Origin: Marinobacterium iners DSM 11526
Lineage (GTDB): Bacteria > Pseudomonadota > Gammaproteobacteria > Pseudomonadales > Balneatricaceae
Direction of reading: 5' to 3'
Length of the DNA: 64,000 bases
Assembly: GCF_900107855.1 (NCBI RefSeq)
Contig: NZ_FNRJ01000001.1
Location: 555,640-619,639, forward strand
Each line of letters opens with the position of its first letter. Position 1 is the stretch's first letter. The translations under genes were made by a program, and so were the position numbers. Shown here one piece after another: positions 63,203 to 64,000 of the stretch. Below the pieces are notes generated by a model, which saw nothing but the letters and a program-made list of their open reading frames with translations, made no database searches and was not told where the DNA came from.

Positions 63203-63690
63203 TCCCCCCCCGACATTTAATCTAGTCGGCTTCCAATGATATCGTTGGTTGCTGAGTCTGTTTTCTGCTTTCAGAAGGCAGATGCAAACTCCAGCGGAGT
63301 TTGGTAGCCCAGTGATGAATGCTGGTCTTGGTTCATTGTAATCAACTCGCCACTCACTGATTAGCTTTCAGGCATGTGCCAGTTCCCCGAACCAATGCTC
63401 GTTCAAGCATTCATCCCTGAATTTGCCATTGAAGCTCTCGATATACCCGTTTTGCACCAGCTTTCCAGGCTATATAAGCTTCAGTTTCACCTTATTCTCA
63501 TAGACCCATTGCTCCAGTGCTTTGCCAGTAAATTCAGGTCTCGGGCCCGTTCTGACAGCGGTCGGATAGCCTCTGAAGCCGCTATAGCATCGAGCGACCG
63601 ACAGACCTGCTCGCCTAATGCACCCAGTGCAACCGGGCTATCCAGGCACTCTCTCGTAAGTCTGGCGCCTGCCTGTGCTTCGCCCCAATG
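63203..63690 (-). pseudogene. IS407-group (IS3 family) transposase OrfB remnant
   Basis: The minus strand reads in pieces: GARLTRECLDSP, GYPTAVRTGPRPEFTGKALE, VQNGYIESFNGKFRDECLNE, HWFGELAHA*KLISEWRVDY, then QHSSLGYQTPLEFASAF and stop at 63271. These are consecutive parts of the DDE domain of one IS407-type transposase, interrupted by TAG and TGA codons and several frameshifts. TACTCCCCCCCC near 63203-63215 resembles the terminal inverted repeat of that group. The upstream end and OrfA are lost; the remnant abuts the rRNA terminator. Confidence 0.85.
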
Positions 63691-63691
63691 C

Positions 63692-63723
63692 AAAAACCCC
63701 GGCCTCAACGAGACCGGGGTTTC
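63692..63723 (-). terminator. Intrinsic terminator of the rRNA operon
   Basis: On the minus strand AACCCCGGTCTC pairs with GAGGCCGGGGTT, followed by five T. It lies about ten bases after the 5S gene. Confidence 0.92.
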
Positions 63724-63732
63724 TGGTATTAA

Positions 63733-63852
63733 GTGCCTGGCGATGACCTACTCTCACATGGGGAAGCCCCACACTACCATCGGCGATGACGCGTTTCACT
63801 GCTGAGTTCGGTATGGGATCAGGTGGTTCCACGTCTCTATGGTCGCCAGGCG
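63733..63852 (-). rRNA. rrf: 5S ribosomal RNA
   Basis: About 120 nt. The 5' end GCCTGGCGAC pairs with the 3' end ATCGCCAGGC; internal conserved stretches CCCATACCGAACTCAG, GTGAAACGC, CGATGGTAGTGTGGGG and GAGAGTAGGTCA are in the expected order. Ends are estimated to within a few bases. It is the last gene of an rRNA operon entering from beyond the right edge. Confidence 0.97.
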
Positions 63853-64000
63853 AAACTGGTACAAACCGGATCTGATTGAGCCTCGTGCTTATATGTCACG
63901 TTGCTCTGATTGTCTGTGTTGTTGCTACAAGCGTTCAATCGGTGCTCTTTCGAGCCGATAATCGTGTTTTGACTGTTTCCAGTCGAACCATTCATTTCAA
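63853..64000 (-). other. 23S-5S internal transcribed spacer, partial
   Basis: 148 bp upstream of 5S on its coding strand. The 3' end of 23S rRNA is not recognisable before the window ends, and no tRNA is visible here. Confidence 0.7.

Noticed and set aside
61244..64000. Direct repeat of the tmRNA 3' end as an attachment site
   Set aside because: No second copy of the tail sequence is visible to the right edge.

Overview
The window is a stretch of chromosome from a gammaproteobacterium. The gene order is that of the Pseudomonadales/Oceanospirillales: rsfS-rlmH-mrdA-rodA-mltB-rlpA-dacA, parC near parE-yqiA-cpdA-DUF1249-nudF, and ffh/rpsP-rimM-trmD-rplS near xerD-dsbC-hom-thrC-recJ. Together with the tmRNA tag ANDDNYALAA and Na+-linked membrane proteins, this suggests a marine or halotolerant relative of Oceanospirillaceae. 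That placement is inference; no 16S is in the window.

Layout. 1-9976 (minus strand): ybeD (partial), a D-amino-acid aminotransferase, the peptidoglycan elongation set (dacA, rlpA, mltB, rodA, mrdA), then rlmH, rsfS, nadD and proA, mostly overlapping or a few bases apart. 10138-18722: a membrane protein with a degenerate cyclase-like domain, parC, a small unknown gene, a ChaN-like protein, an Lgt-like/TlpA fusion, and a ycbK-ldtD pair. 18861-29218: a 694-residue unknown protein, then parE-yqiA-cpdA-yqiB-nudF, an EAL phosphodiesterase, nfo, a 59-codon unannotated gene and recJ. 29261-38878: thrC-hom, dsbC, xerD, an unknown membrane-anchored protein, rplS-trmD-rimM-rpsP and ffh. 39034-42666: YpjD/CorB, DUF1289 and two Nudix genes.

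42667-50422 is a complete seven-subunit V/A-type ATPase operon (B-D-I-K-E-DUF2764-A) preceded by a YqfO-like gene. Its order is a circular permutation of the chlamydial/spirochaetal order, and its K subunit keeps the Na+-binding residues known from Enterococcus NtpK. 50589-60830: dapB, dnaJ-dnaK-grpE with two visible sigma-32 promoters, recN with a palindrome over its promoter, fur, bamE, rnfH-ratA, an NSS transporter and smpB.

60886-64000 is ssrA followed by a decayed accessory region: an AT-rich cargo gene, a 5'-truncated phage integrase, two wrecked IS3-family transposases, and then the 5S gene of an rRNA operon running in from the right. Between the integrase and the IS remnants lies an untranslated ~130-nt unit with four hairpins, each with GGA in its apical loop, ending in an intrinsic terminator. 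This is the architecture of CsrB/RsmY/RsmZ-type RNAs that sequester CsrA/RsmA, and it is the strongest candidate here for an undescribed regulator.
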